Assembly: GCF_024498175.1 (NCBI RefSeq)
Contig: NZ_CP101823.1
Location: 1 to 64,000 of the forward strand
Length of the DNA stretch: 64,000 nt
DNA from: Haloplanus salinarum
GTDB taxonomy: Archaea; Halobacteriota; Halobacteria; Halobacteriales; Haloferacaceae
Direction of reading: 5' to 3'
Shown here: one piece after another, positions 23,512 to 32,316 of the stretch
Numbering within the stretch: the first letter of the stretch is position 1
Layout: each line of letters opens with the position of its first letter
The notes under the pieces: model-generated
What the model was told of the DNA's origin: nothing
The model's input: only the letters and a program-made list of their open reading frames with translations
Databases searched by the model: none
Position numbers and translations under genes: made by a program

Positions 23512-25398
23512 ATGCAACGCACAGTCGTCGTCGCCGTCGCCCTCGCGCTCCTCACGAGCGCCGGCGTCGCGGCCCTCGGGGCGCCCGTCGCGGCCCAGAC
23601 CGACGGATCCCCGGCGGTGCACGTCACCGCCGACGGATCGCCGCTCGACCTCGGCGAGGTCCACCACACGTCGAGCGACCCGTGGCTGACGGTGAGCGCG
23701 ACGGCCCCGGCCGGGGAGACGGTCAGCCTGGTGGAGATCAGGGTCGACGGCGAGACGAGACACGCCTTCGAGCCGTCGACCCGGGAGGTCGAGGAGAACG
23801 TGGTCCTCGACCTGCGAAACGGCGACCACCGGATCTCGGTCGTCGTCAGGGGCGGGGGTGTCACGACCCACTCGGCGACGGTGGTCCGCGACGACCGCGC
23901 CCCCTCGGTGACGTTCGCGTCGCCCCTTCAGGGCGCGCCGACCGGCTACGAGACCAAGACCCTGGATCGTCTCGGCACGACGACACCGGTGTTCGTCGTC
24001 GACGGCGACGCAGTCAGCACGCTCACGGAGGTACCGGACCGCACCGTCTCCAACTCCACGCTGACGGTGGCGGGGACCATCGACGACCACTCCGATATCC
24101 GGGCGGTTCGGATCGACCACGCCTACGAGTACGCCCCCGTCGGCGGGCGGGAGGACGGCGGCGAGGACTTCACATTCGACCCGGTCGACCGAGCGCCGAT
24201 CCACCCCAGCGTCGAGGTGCCGACCGGCGACGTCGACGGCGACGGGTTCCCGGACCGACTCGACAGGCACTTCCTCCCCTCGCCGGGCGATTCGTTCAAC
24301 GAGACGCTGACGCTCGCGCTCGGTGAGAACTACCTCCGGATCACCGTCGAGGACGTCCTCGGCAACGTGGCCGTCTACCACGTCGTCGTCGCCGTCGACG
24401 ACGGGACGGCGCCGACGGTGAACGTGACCCGCGTCCGCTACCGGTCGCCCACGCGTCTCCACGTCGAGGGGACGGTCAGCGACGCCGTGCAGGTCCACGA
24501 CGTCTGGATCGAGGACACCATCCTGACGCTCGACGAGATCGAAGCGGACGTCGACGCCGACGAACTCGACGGGATGGACGTCTGTGCGGCCGCGGACGTG
24601 CTGGATTTCGAGGGCGACGACGAACTCTGTACGGTCTATCCCGGCGGGACCGTCCACGTGAAAGACGACGACTCACTCGTCGTCCGTCACCGGATGGTGT
24701 TCCGGCGGCCGACGGTTCCGGACGCCGACCGGAAGCGTATCGACTTCGATACGACGGTGTATCACCCGCCCGGCGCCGACAACGTCACGATCGGCGCGAA
24801 CGACACCGCGCTCAACGAGCGACTCCGGAGCGACGCGCTGTCGACGTATCTCGCCCCGAACGTCACCATCAGCGACCGCCGGACTGGATACGTGGAGGGA
24901 CGGACCGTCTCGGTCGGCGGCCGGATCACGGGCGGCCAGCCCGCCGACGCGAGCGTCGAGACGCTCGACCCCGACACCGAGCGGCTGGTCGACGTTCGGC
25001 CGGTCGAGATCGGTCCCGACGGGCGGTTCGCCACCCGACTGGACGGCCTCGAGGAGGAGACGCGCGTCCGGGTTCGCGTCCGCGACGCCAGCGGCGTGGA
25101 GTACCTCAACTCGACGACGGTGACCGCCCCGGCCGACGAGCCGGCGCCGCCACCCGACACGAACGACGGCGACGACGGCGACAGCGAGGCTGCCCGGACG
25201 GGAACGCCCGCCGCGGCCGACGACGACGGAGCCGGCGGGTTCCGCATCCCGCTCTTGGGCGTCGTCGTTCCCCTAGGACCGCTCGGCGCCAGCGTCAGCG
25301 TCCCGGTGCCGTTCCTCGGCCCGTTCGACCTCCCCCTCGCGCCGGTCGGCGTCCTGGCCCTGCTCGCCGGCGTCGGCGCCGTCGCCCGACGCCGGTGA
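23512..25398 (+). CDS. large secreted surface protein with C-terminal membrane anchor
   Basis: A 628-residue protein. The N-terminus MQRTVVVAVALALLTSAGVAAL is a Sec-type signal ending near Ala-Gln (residue about 29). The body has at least three Ig/Big-like beta domains (pattern DDRAPSVTF, ...VAVDDGTAPTVNVT) and many Asn-Xaa-Ser/Thr sites. Near residue 241 GDVDGDGFPDRLD is a calcium-binding-like DxDxDG loop. An acidic, Pro/Thr-rich stalk precedes a C-terminal hydrophobic helix and arginines (VGVLALLAGVGAVARRR). It lacks the PGF tripeptide, so it is probably held by the helix itself. Ligand or enzymatic role unknown. Confidence 0.78.
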   Translation: MQRTVVVAVALALLTSAGVAALGAPVAAQTDGSPAVHVTADGSPLDLGEVHHTSSDPWLTVSATAPAGETVSLVEIRVDGETRHAFEPSTREVEENVVLDLRNGDHRISVVVRGGGVTTHSATVVRDDRAPSVTFASPLQGAPTGYETKTLDRLGTTTPVFVVDGDAVSTLTEVPDRTVSNSTLTVAGTIDDHSDIRAVRIDHAYEYAPVGGREDGGEDFTFDPVDRAPIHPSVEVPTGDVDGDGFPDRLDRHFLPSPGDSFNETLTLALGENYLRITVEDVLGNVAVYHVVVAVDDGTAPTVNVTRVRYRSPTRLHVEGTVSDAVQVHDVWIEDTILTLDEIEADVDADELDGMDVCAAADVLDFEGDDELCTVYPGGTVHVKDDDSLVVRHRMVFRRPTVPDADRKRIDFDTTVYHPPGADNVTIGANDTALNERLRSDALSTYLAPNVTISDRRTGYVEGRTVSVGGRITGGQPADASVETLDPDTERLVDVRPVEIGPDGRFATRLDGLEEETRVRVRVRDASGVEYLNSTTVTAPADEPAPPPDTNDGDDGDSEAARTGTPAAADDDGAGGFRIPLLGVVVPLGPLGASVSVPVPFLGPFDLPLAPVGVLALLAGVGAVARRR

Positions 25399-25596
25399 TC
25401 AGCGGGGGAACCGGAGCAGACAGACCACGAAGAGACAGGCCGCAAGCAGCGAGCCACCGCCAGCGGCCACCCGTAGCGGGAACGCGGAGACGATACCGAC
25501 TGCGATGCCCCCGAAGAGCGCGAGGCCCATCGCCGCGAGCAGGTAGTCGACGTCCCGGGGCGTCGCCAGGGCCGACCGCACGATTCGATCGCTCAT
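25399..25596 (-). CDS. two-helix small membrane protein
   Basis: The 65-residue product has a short polar start (MSDRIVRSALATPRDVDY) and two hydrophobic segments (about residues 18-37 and 43-62). Its stop is directly adjacent to the stop of the convergent surface-protein gene. The family is not recognised. A TATA-like ttggtaattacatctaattag region (about 25597-25617, read on the minus strand) precedes the start, which supports expression. Confidence 0.65.
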   Translation of the reverse strand: MSDRIVRSALATPRDVDYLLAAMGLALFGGIAVGIVSAFPLRVAAGGGSLLAACLFVVCLLRFPR

Positions 25597-25723
25597 CTTG
25601 GTAATTACATCTAATTAGACGTGTGTGTATCTTTCGGATCGGCGGCGCTCGGGCCCCGAACCGGTTCGTGGCGGTCGGTCGTGGGCCGAAGGGCTAAGGT
25701 CGTGGGCCGCCTGCTTCGGTCCG

Positions 25724-26197
25724 ATGTCGCACTCGGAGCCACCGGCCGACGCCGATCCGGATCGCTGGACGCTGACCGTCGACGGCGCCGTCGCCGACCC
25801 GCTGTCGGTGTCCGCGGCGGCCCTCGCGGCCGACGACGCGATGCGGTCGTCGACGGCCTGCGCGGGGGAGACGGCGACGGAGCGGGCGTGGCAGGGGGTC
25901 AGGGTCGGGACGCTCGTCGACCGGGCGGCCCCCGACGCGGCGGCGGCCCACGCGCTGGTGCACTCCGTGGATCCCGAGTACGCCTGTGGCTTCGCCCTCG
26001 ACCGCCTCCGGTCGGCGCTGCTCGCGGTCCGGCTGGACGGCGAGCCGATCCCGGCGGAGCGGGGCGGCCCCGTCCGCCTCCTGGTGCCCGACGCCGACTG
26101 CTGGGAGCGGGTGAAGTGGGTCACCCGGATCGACGTGTTGACCGACCCGCCGGGCGAGGCCGACACCGCCCGGGACCGCGTGCCGGCCGACGGCTGA
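25724..26197 (+). CDS. stand-alone molybdopterin-fold protein, sulfite oxidase-like
   Basis: 157 residues starting MSHSEPPADADPDRWTLTVDGAVADPLSVS at the ATG at 25724. It matches the N-terminal half of the oxidoreductase molybdopterin-binding (SUOX/YedY) fold: the Mo-ligand Cys position in SSTACAGETATERAWQGVRVGTLV, and the segment GPVRLLVPDADCWERVKWVTRIDV. It is much shorter than sulfite oxidase, with no dimerisation domain and no signal peptide. Either it is a minimal cofactor-binding protein or an inactive remnant. I lean to a real conserved family because the reading frame is intact and it has its own TATA-like region (gggctaagg). Confidence 0.75.
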   Translation: MSHSEPPADADPDRWTLTVDGAVADPLSVSAAALAADDAMRSSTACAGETATERAWQGVRVGTLVDRAAPDAAAAHALVHSVDPEYACGFALDRLRSALLAVRLDGEPIPAERGGPVRLLVPDADCWERVKWVTRIDVLTDPPGEADTARDRVPADG

Positions 26198-26217
26198 TAG
26201 GGAGTATCGGCAGTCAT

Positions 26218-26255
26218 CATGGATTCTCGCCGGGGCGGTCCGGCGAGAATTCATG
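26218..26255. repeat. 16-bp inverted repeat (one mismatch) carrying ATG in its right arm
   Basis: Arms 26218-26233 (catggattctcgccgg) and 26240-26255 pair with one mismatch around ggcggt. The right arm ends in an ATG (26253) in frame with the zinc-ribbon gene. It follows the stop of the molybdopterin-fold gene by 20 bases, so it may be its terminator hairpin, or an operator. Confidence 0.65.
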
Positions 26256-26285
26256 GATAGTTACGATAGCCCCTATGAGGTCGAC

Positions 26286-26537
26286 ATGGTCGGCTCGCGA
26301 ACCGCGACGGCCGCCGTCGGCCTGGTCGCCAGCCTCGCCCTGAGCGTCGCCGCGTGGTACTACTTCGAGACGCTCCTCGTGTTCCTCCTCCTGCCGTTCG
26401 TTCCCGTGCTCCTTCGCGGCTCGGACGACCCGCCCGCCGACGAGTGCCCGGCCTGTGGGTTCGTCACCCGCGACCCGGCCGTCGACTACTGTCCCCGGGA
26501 CGGGACGCGCCTCGAACCCCGGGCGGACGACGGCTGA
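26286..26537 (+). CDS. membrane protein with C-terminal zinc ribbon
   Basis: An 83-residue protein starting MVGSRTATAAVGLVASLALS, with one or two closely spaced hydrophobic segments (residues about 8-50) followed by a zinc-ribbon knuckle CPACGFVTRDPAVDYCPRDGTRL. Three cysteines are visible, so the fourth ligand would be a non-Cys residue. It resembles haloarchaeal DUF7575-like proteins of unknown function. An in-frame ATG at 26253 would add 11 residues, but it sits inside an inverted repeat; the start at 26286 fits better with the family pattern I know. Confidence 0.72.
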   Translation: MVGSRTATAAVGLVASLALSVAAWYYFETLLVFLLLPFVPVLLRGSDDPPADECPACGFVTRDPAVDYCPRDGTRLEPRADDG

Positions 26538-26595
26538 TCGACGGGGCGACCGCATCTTTATGCACCTCTCGGTTCAATGGGGTGATGACAGGGTC

Positions 26596-27525
26596 ATGGG
26601 GGGTACGCACAGCGGCCAGCCGAGCGACGAACGATCCGTCGATCGGTCGGCCACGACGTTACTGTTGTCCGGTTCGGGCGGGAGCGGCGCGCTCGATCGG
26701 CTGGACGTGACACCCGACGCGGCGGAGGTACTGGTGGTGTCCGCCGAGCGCTCGGCGACGGCCGTCGTCGACGAGTGGCGGACGGCTCACCGAACGCTCC
26801 CGGCGGCGTTCGGGCTGATCTCTTTCGGGGAGTTCGCCCGCTCGGCCGCCACGGCGGAGGACGACGACGCGCCGTCGCGCCGGTCGCTCCCCGGACACGA
26901 CGTCACGGTGACCACGATGTCCGATCCCGGGAACCTCCAGCGACTCGGGACGGCGGTCACGCTCTATCTCGACGACTGGGCCGACACCGACCGCGAGACG
27001 GTCGTCTACGTCGACGACCTCGGCCCGTTCGTCGAGGCGGGCGACCTCGAACCGACGTTTCAGTTCCTCCACCTGCTGAGCCAGACGGTCACGGGCATCG
27101 ACGCCACGCTGGTCGTCCGCGCCGACGCGTCGACGACCGACGAGCGGACGGTCGACACGCTCCGGCCGCTGTTCGACAGGGTGCTCGACGACGACGTGGC
27201 GCCACCGGCCCTCGATACCCACACGCTCCACGAACTGCTCCGCAACCCCCGGCGGCGGTTCGTGCTCCGCTCGCTGTTCGAGGACGACGAGGCGACCCTC
27301 GACCGGCTGGCCTCGCGGCTGGCGACCTGGGAGAACGGAACCGACGACCCCACCGACGCGGAGCGAACCCGGGCGTTCACGGCGCTGGCCTCGGTCCACG
27401 TGCCGCGGCTGGCCGAAGCCGGGCTGGTGGTGTTCGACCGCTCCGAGAAACGGGTGACGCTCTCCGACGTCGCGCGCGGCACCGAGCGACTCGAAGAACA
27501 CCTGAACGGGTCGTTCGACGGCTGA
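26596..27525 (+). CDS. DUF7504/DUF7344-type regulator (RecA-like domain plus winged helix)
   Basis: 309 residues. The first about 190 resemble the haloarchaeal RecA/KaiC-like DUF7504 fold (TTLLLSGSGGSGALDRLDV, LVVSAERSATAVVDEWR, then ETVVYVDDLGPFVEA) but with a poor Walker A. The last about 100 are a winged helix-turn-helix (TLHELLRNPRRRFVLRSLFEDDEATLDRLASRLATWE), as in DUF7344 regulators. The likely TATA gcatctttatgc at about 26552 supports the start near 26596. It converges directly with a HalOD1 gene (stop codons adjacent). These families cluster in haloarchaeal signalling loci with unknown targets. Confidence 0.75.
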   Translation: MGGTHSGQPSDERSVDRSATTLLLSGSGGSGALDRLDVTPDAAEVLVVSAERSATAVVDEWRTAHRTLPAAFGLISFGEFARSAATAEDDDAPSRRSLPGHDVTVTTMSDPGNLQRLGTAVTLYLDDWADTDRETVVYVDDLGPFVEAGDLEPTFQFLHLLSQTVTGIDATLVVRADASTTDERTVDTLRPLFDRVLDDDVAPPALDTHTLHELLRNPRRRFVLRSLFEDDEATLDRLASRLATWENGTDDPTDAERTRAFTALASVHVPRLAEAGLVVFDRSEKRVTLSDVARGTERLEEHLNGSFDG

Positions 27526-27837
27526 CTACGCGGTCGGGTCGACGCACACCTCGCCGTCGCCGGTCACCGTCACCCGGCAGCCGGCGAGTTCGAACGTGAG
27601 CGTCCCGCCCACACGGGACGTCCCGTCGGGGAGGCGGCCGAAGATGCGGTTCAGCGCGTCCGGCTGGACGACCGCGTTGAGGTCGACCTCCGTCGGATCC
27701 TTCTCGGTCACTTCGAGCACCGCGTGGACGACGGTGACGCTCAGTTCGACGTCGCTCGTCTCGTGGTAGTCGACGACGTAGGCTCCCGTCTCGGGATCGT
27801 ACGTTCCGGTCGTGTCGGGGAGAGAGTTGCCTTGCAT
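27526..27837 (-). CDS. HalOD1 output-domain protein
   Basis: The 103-residue product starts at the ATG at 27837 (MQGNSLPDTTGTYDPETGAYVVDYHET). The pattern SVTVVHAVLEVTEKDPTEVDLNAVVQPDALNRIF and the later strands LTFELAGCRVTVTGDGEVCVD match HalOD1. It is the second stand-alone HalOD1 in the window. It converges with the DUF7504-type regulator, which suggests a shared signalling locus, although the two are on opposite strands. Confidence 0.82.
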   Translation of the reverse strand: MQGNSLPDTTGTYDPETGAYVVDYHETSDVELSVTVVHAVLEVTEKDPTEVDLNAVVQPDALNRIFGRLPDGTSRVGGTLTFELAGCRVTVTGDGEVCVDPTA

Positions 27838-27931
27838 GGTGGTCCGTCCGTCGCTGCCGTTCCCTATGTCGCCCGATGGTATAGCTGTGGGTGATCCCGG
27901 CATTCCGTTCCGCGGACCGGCGGTACGGCAC

Positions 27932-28465
27932 TCAGTCGTCGAGGGCGTCGGTCAGCCCCCACTCCTCGGCGCGGGCGCGGGCCTCCGCCCGGGCCTGCTC
28001 GCGGATGGCCTCGATCCCGGCCTCGTCCTCGAGGAACGTCGCGACGGCGTCGGCGTCGTCGCCGAGGCGTTCGTCCGGCGCCGCCTCCCGCGTGCGGGTC
28101 ACGAGGTCGCGGTCGGCGGTCAGTCGCTCGGCGGGGAGTCCCGGCGGGACCCGGAGGTCGTCGGCCCCGTGGGCCTCGGCCAGGTCCGTCCGGTCGAGTT
28201 CGTAGAGGTCGACGCTGTAGGGTCCCGGCCCCGCGAGGTCGTTCAGGGCGTCCGCCCCGCCGCGGTCGGTGTCGGTGCAGTACGCGAGGGTGGGAATCCC
28301 CGCCTCGAAGGTGAGCACGCCGCGGGTCTCGTCGTCGAGCAGGACCGCGTCCTGTGGCTCGAAGACGGCGTAGCCCGTGAGGCGTCGGTCGAGGGCGGTC
28401 GAAAGCGTCGTCCCGGGGTCGTCGACGACGCGTGACCGGAGCAGGTCGCCGCGTGGGATCCTCAT
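27932..28465 (-). CDS. conserved haloarchaeal protein downstream of minD
   Basis: A 177-residue acidic protein I do not recognise by function. The N-terminal half is beta-rich (TGYAVFEPQDAVLLDDETRGVLTFEAGIPTLAYCTD), and the C-terminal 50 residues are helical and charged (FLEDEAGIEAIREQARAEARARAEEWGLTDALDD). It begins ten bases after the minD-type stop, so the two are co-transcribed; pairing with a MinD/ParA ATPase suggests a partner or cargo of the ATPase. There are no membrane segments. Confidence 0.75.
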   Translation of the reverse strand: MRIPRGDLLRSRVVDDPGTTLSTALDRRLTGYAVFEPQDAVLLDDETRGVLTFEAGIPTLAYCTDTDRGGADALNDLAGPGPYSVDLYELDRTDLAEAHGADDLRVPPGLPAERLTADRDLVTRTREAAPDERLGDDADAVATFLEDEAGIEAIREQARAEARARAEEWGLTDALDD

Positions 28466-28475
28466 CGGCCGACGG

Positions 28476-29255
28476 TCACACTTCCTCCGGGACGACCGCG
28501 CTCCTGAAACGATCCGCCACGTCGCCGCTCCCGCTCGCCCCGTCGCGCACGTCGAGTCGCTTCGCCGCCTCGCGGAAGGCCCGCGACGCGGGCGTGTCCG
28601 GCGCGTGGGCCAACAGCGGCTCCCCCGCCGTTCGGGCCGCGCGGGCGGCGTCGCTCTCCGGGATCACCCCGAGCGTCTCGCCGCCGAAGTAGCGCTCGGC
28701 CCGCTCGGCCACCCGTTCGATCCCCGCCTCGTCGCGGACGCGGTTGAACAGCGTCCCCGCCGTCTCCGTGCCGTAGGACCGGGCGTACTCCTGGACCTTC
28801 AGGCCGTCCGAGAGCGCGGGGATCGTCGGCTGGAGGACGATCACCGTCCGATCCGCGAGCACCACGGGGAGGACGGCGCTCTTCGAGCCGAGCGCCGCAG
28901 GCGAGTCCAGCAGAAGGACGTCGGTGTCGGCGGCCAGCTCCGCCACCACGTCCCGGAGGCGTTCGGGGTCGGCCGCTCGGAACGCCGCCAGCTCCGTCCC
29001 GCAGGGGACGACCTTCATCCCGAATCGCTCGTACACCGCGTCGTCGACGGAGACCTCCTTTCCCTCGATCAACAGGTCGTGCAGGGTCGTCGGCGCGTCG
29101 TCGAGGCCGGCGTGAAAGAGCAGGTTCGCCATCCCCGTGTCCGCGTCGACGACGGTCACGTCGTGGTCCGCGGCGAGCGCCATGCCGAGCGCGAGCGTGC
29201 TCGTCGTCTTCCCCGTCCCGCCCTTGCCGCTCGCCACGGCGAACGCCTCGACCAT
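28476..29255 (-). CDS. minD: MinD/ParA-family ATPase
   Basis: The 259-residue product has the deviant Walker A VASGKGGTGKTTSTLALG at residues about 8-25, switch motif VTVVDADTGMANLLFHAGL, Walker B VLLLDSPAALGS, and TLFNRVRDE. The start MVEAFAVASGKGG at 29255 is the family norm. Haloarchaeal MinD homologues place polar proteins (chemoreceptor arrays, archaellum) or have other spatial roles. A C-terminal amphipathic tail may serve membrane contact, but the end here (VADRFRSAVVPEEV) is only weakly amphipathic. It lies 44 bases after cbiP and may be on the same transcript by read-through. Confidence 0.88.
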   Translation of the reverse strand: MVEAFAVASGKGGTGKTTSTLALGMALAADHDVTVVDADTGMANLLFHAGLDDAPTTLHDLLIEGKEVSVDDAVYERFGMKVVPCGTELAAFRAADPERLRDVVAELAADTDVLLLDSPAALGSKSAVLPVVLADRTVIVLQPTIPALSDGLKVQEYARSYGTETAGTLFNRVRDEAGIERVAERAERYFGGETLGVIPESDAARAARTAGEPLLAHAPDTPASRAFREAAKRLDVRDGASGSGDVADRFRSAVVPEEV

Positions 29256-29299
29256 CGGCGACGAGTTGCGCACCTCCCCGGTTAAACGTTCGGTCGCCG

Positions 29300-30850
29300 T
29301 CAGCGGTCGTCGAGGCCGACGACCCCGAGGTCGACGGGGTCGACCAGCGCCGCCGCCCGGTCGTACGGCGACGGTGCGTCGCCGGCGTCGGTCCGCTCGG
29401 GGCGCTCCCGGTCCCGCCCGGCGTAGAGGCCGTCGACGAACGCCTCCCGGACCGCCCGGTTCGCGAACAGGCCGTGGAGGTAGGTGCCGAGGACCCGCCC
29501 CGCCGTCGCGCCGAGCTCGGCGCCCGTCCGGCCGTCGGGCGCGTCGAAGGGGGTCCCGACCGCCCCCGTCGCTCGCGTCTCGCCCGCGTGGATCTCGTAC
29601 CCCTCGATGCGCCCCGCGGCGCCGGCGAGCGGCCCCGTCCCGTCGATTTGCCACGTCGCCGGCTCCACCCGCTTGTCCGCGGAGAACCGCGTGACTACGG
29701 GCAGGAGCCCGAGTCCCGGCACCGTCTCGCGCTCGCCCGTCCCCTCGATCGCGGCCCCCTCCATCCGCTCGCCGAGGAACTGGTAGCCGCCACAGAGGCC
29801 GACCACCGGCCCCGTGACCGCCCGCAAGCGCTCGGCCAGGTTCGCCTCCCGGGCCGCCAGCAGGTCGTCGACCGTGTTCTTCGTCCCCGGCAACACCGCG
29901 GCGTCGGCCGGGCGTCCCCCGGCCCCGACCGCCGAGAGGTCGGCGTCGAGCGGCGTGTAGACGACCCGGACGCCCGGCACCGCGGCGAGCGGTTCGAGGT
30001 CCGTCGCGTTCGAGAGATGCGGGAGGCGCGGCACGGCGACGGTCGCCGTCCGGCCGGTCTCGACGCCGTCGTCGTCGCCGACGACCCCCCGTTCGTCCCG
30101 CGCCGGCAGGGCGAGGCTGTCCTCTTCGGGAAGTCCGGGGTCGTCGTACGGGAGGACCGCGAGGACGGGCACGCCGGTCCGTTCCTCGACCGTCTCGACT
30201 CCGTCGGCGAGCAGCGAGCGGTCGCCCCGGAACTTCGTGATCACGACCCCCGCCACCCGTTCCCGGAGGTCCTCGGGCAGGAGGTCGAGGGTGCCGACGA
30301 TGGCGGCGAAGACGCCGCCGCGCTCGACGTCCGCGACGAGTATCACGTCGGCGTCGGCGATCCGCGCCGTCTCGACGTTCGCCAGGTCGCGGTGGTGGAG
30401 GTTGATCTCGGCGATCGATCCCGCACCCTCCGCGATCACCACGTCGGCGTCGGTCGCCAGCCGGTCGTGGGCCGCGACGACCGCCTCGCGGGCCCGGTCC
30501 CACCACTCGTCGTAGTAGTCGGTCGCCGGCACGTCGGCGACGGCCTCGCCGTCGATCACCAGCTGTGACTCGCCGTCGCCGCGGGGCTTCAACAGGACCG
30601 GGTTGTGGTCGGTCGTCGGCCGTACCCGCGCGGCGCGGGCCTGGACGTACTGCGAGACACCCACCTCGCCGAACCCCTCGCCGTCGGCCCGTGGCACCGC
30701 GCGGGCGTTGTTGGACATGTTCTGGGCCTTGAACGGCGCCACGTCGTAGCCGGCGTCCGCCAGGCGCCGACAGAGCCCCGCCGCCACCGTCGACTTGCCG
30801 ACGTGACTCGCCGTGCCCGCCACGAGGAGCGTCCGGGCGCGGTCGCTCAC
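29300..30850 (-). CDS. cbiP: cobyric acid synthase
   Basis: 516 residues, GTG start at 30850 that overlaps the preceding stop (GTGA). The N-terminal ATP-binding domain has [25 protein letters not shown] and [12 protein letters not shown], both CbiP/CobQ signatures. The C-terminal class I glutaminase-like domain has [15 protein letters not shown] with the catalytic Cys, and [10 protein letters not shown] and GTYLHGLF with the His. The enzyme amidates side chains b, d, e and g of adenosylcobyrinic a,c-diamide using glutamine and ATP. It is the last cob gene of the operon that starts at 38747. Confidence 0.93.
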   Translation of the reverse strand: MSDRARTLLVAGTASHVGKSTVAAGLCRRLADAGYDVAPFKAQNMSNNARAVPRADGEGFGEVGVSQYVQARAARVRPTTDHNPVLLKPRGDGESQLVIDGEAVADVPATDYYDEWWDRAREAVVAAHDRLATDADVVIAEGAGSIAEINLHHRDLANVETARIADADVILVADVERGGVFAAIVGTLDLLPEDLRERVAGVVITKFRGDRSLLADGVETVEERTGVPVLAVLPYDDPGLPEEDSLALPARDERGVVGDDDGVETGRTATVAVPRLPHLSNATDLEPLAAVPGVRVVYTPLDADLSAVGAGGRPADAAVLPGTKNTVDDLLAAREANLAERLRAVTGPVVGLCGGYQFLGERMEGAAIEGTGERETVPGLGLLPVVTRFSADKRVEPATWQIDGTGPLAGAAGRIEGYEIHAGETRATGAVGTPFDAPDGRTGAELGATAGRVLGTYLHGLFANRAVREAFVDGLYAGRDRERPERTDAGDAPSPYDRAAALVDPVDLGVVGLDDR

Positions 30851-32280
30851 GCCGACCCCCGCTCCCGGCGGTCGCTCGAACCGTGGTCGTCCAGCGCCTC
30901 GGCACCCCTGGGCGTCACCGTGGTGGCGTTGGTCGACTCCGCCCACGCCGGCCGCGTCACCGTCACCGGGCCGGGCGTGATGCGTATCGTCGACTCCACC
31001 CGGACCGACGGGTCGTTCGTCGGTGTGTACTCCCGGTGGATCACGCGAACCAGCCCCTCCTCGTCGACGACGGCTCGCCCCGTCATCTCGGTCGCACCCC
31101 GCCACGGCTCGCCCGCGATGACGACGGTGACGACGTCGGTCCCGCCGCGCTCGCCGGTGGCGACGACGCGGGAGCTGCCGACGTCGAGGAACCACTGCAC
31201 GTACCGTCGCGTCCGGTCGACGTACCGGTTCGGCGTCCCCGTGTCGGACACCATCAGCAACCGGAACTCGGCGCTCTCGGGTGTGTCACGACCGTCGATC
31301 GGGCGCACGTGCCGCGCCGTCCCGTTGGCGTACGCCGACACGTCCGCGACGTGGATCGTCGCGTGTTCGAGCGTCCCGAGCGTCCGCACCCGCGACCGGT
31401 AGTGATCCGGTTCGGCGACGGCGACCCGCTCGACCGCGACGCCCCGCAACTCGCCGTCCACGTACTCCCGGTGGACGATCCGGAGTCGGTACGACCGATC
31501 GGTCAGCGCGGCGGCGTGGGCGTCCGCCAGCGCCGACGCGTTCTGGATGCCGTCGTCGCCGTCGACGCCCGGCGGCGTCGAGCCACTCGTCTCCGGCTGC
31601 CGGCCGACGGTCGGGCTCGAGGAGTCGTTCCGGTCGTCGGCGCCCAGGGTCGCTCCCGCGGCCGGGGTCGTCGGCGCCGTCGGGTTCCCGCCGCCGGGGT
31701 CGGTGACCCCCACGCCCGCGACGGCCACGATCCCGCCGACGACGACGACGGCCAGCCCCACGACGACCCACCGCGGGACGGCCGATCGCTCGCCGTCGTC
31801 GTCCGCCCTCGCGTTCCCCGTCGGGTTTCCGTCGGCGGGCGACCCCTCGCTTCCCGTGCCCGGTTCCCGTGCGGTGACCCCGCTTCGCCCGCCTTCCCGT
31901 GGGGACGACGACCCCGTCTCGGTCTCCGGTCGGTCGGCTGTCGGGGATCGATCGAACTCCGGGTCGGCGGTGTCGTCGTCACCGGGATCGCCCGCCGACG
32001 CGGCTATCTCCGTCGGCGTCCGGCCGAAGAAGCGCCGGCACAGCCGGGTCCGCGCGTCCTCGTCGAGGGCGTACCTCACCTGCTCGTGGAGGCGGTCGGC
32101 GTCGAGGGTCGTCGGAACCCGCCGCCGCTCGGACGCGTTCGGTGGCGTCACCAGGACGTGCTCGTCGCCGTCGCGCTCGGCGGCCCACCCGCGGGCCTCG
32201 TACACCGCCGCGACGAAGGCGGCGCGCTCCGCGGTGTCGAGACCGTCGAGCAGGTCACGGAAGGCCGCGAGCGGGATCAT
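30847..32280 (-). CDS. membrane protein with Mrr-like N-terminus and LolA-like external domain, within the cobalamin operon
   Basis: 477 residues of unknown role. The first 70 residues ([26 protein letters not shown]) resemble a truncated Mrr/PD-(D/E)XK-like unit without an obvious catalytic triad. A disordered acidic region runs to about 165, a single membrane helix spans about 170-192 ([20 protein letters not shown]) and the outside part (about 230-440) is a beta-rich DUF7537/LolA-like domain ([26 protein letters not shown]). It overlaps cbiP by four bases, so it is translated with it, yet no cobalamin role is apparent. A surface or corrinoid-binding role is only a guess. Confidence 0.72.
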   Translation of the reverse strand: MIPLAAFRDLLDGLDTAERAAFVAAVYEARGWAAERDGDEHVLVTPPNASERRRVPTTLDADRLHEQVRYALDEDARTRLCRRFFGRTPTEIAASAGDPGDDDTADPEFDRSPTADRPETETGSSSPREGGRSGVTAREPGTGSEGSPADGNPTGNARADDDGERSAVPRWVVVGLAVVVVGGIVAVAGVGVTDPGGGNPTAPTTPAAGATLGADDRNDSSSPTVGRQPETSGSTPPGVDGDDGIQNASALADAHAAALTDRSYRLRIVHREYVDGELRGVAVERVAVAEPDHYRSRVRTLGTLEHATIHVADVSAYANGTARHVRPIDGRDTPESAEFRLLMVSDTGTPNRYVDRTRRYVQWFLDVGSSRVVATGERGGTDVVTVVIAGEPWRGATEMTGRAVVDEEGLVRVIHREYTPTNDPSVRVESTIRITPGPVTVTRPAWAESTNATTVTPRGAEALDDHGSSDRRERGSA

Positions 32281-32316
32281 ACCGTTCGCTAGGTACAGAT
32301 CCCCAAAACCGTTCGG

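Noticed and set aside
21619-24657. A 1012-codon minus-strand open frame
   Set aside because: It lies antisense over the DsbA, protease and surface-protein genes, has no domain signature, and such long antisense frames are usual in GC-rich haloarchaeal DNA.
30847-31070. A separate small gene at the end of the 477-residue protein
   Set aside because: The beta-rich domain continues without a break into this region, and the shared GTGA overlap with cbiP supports one long gene.
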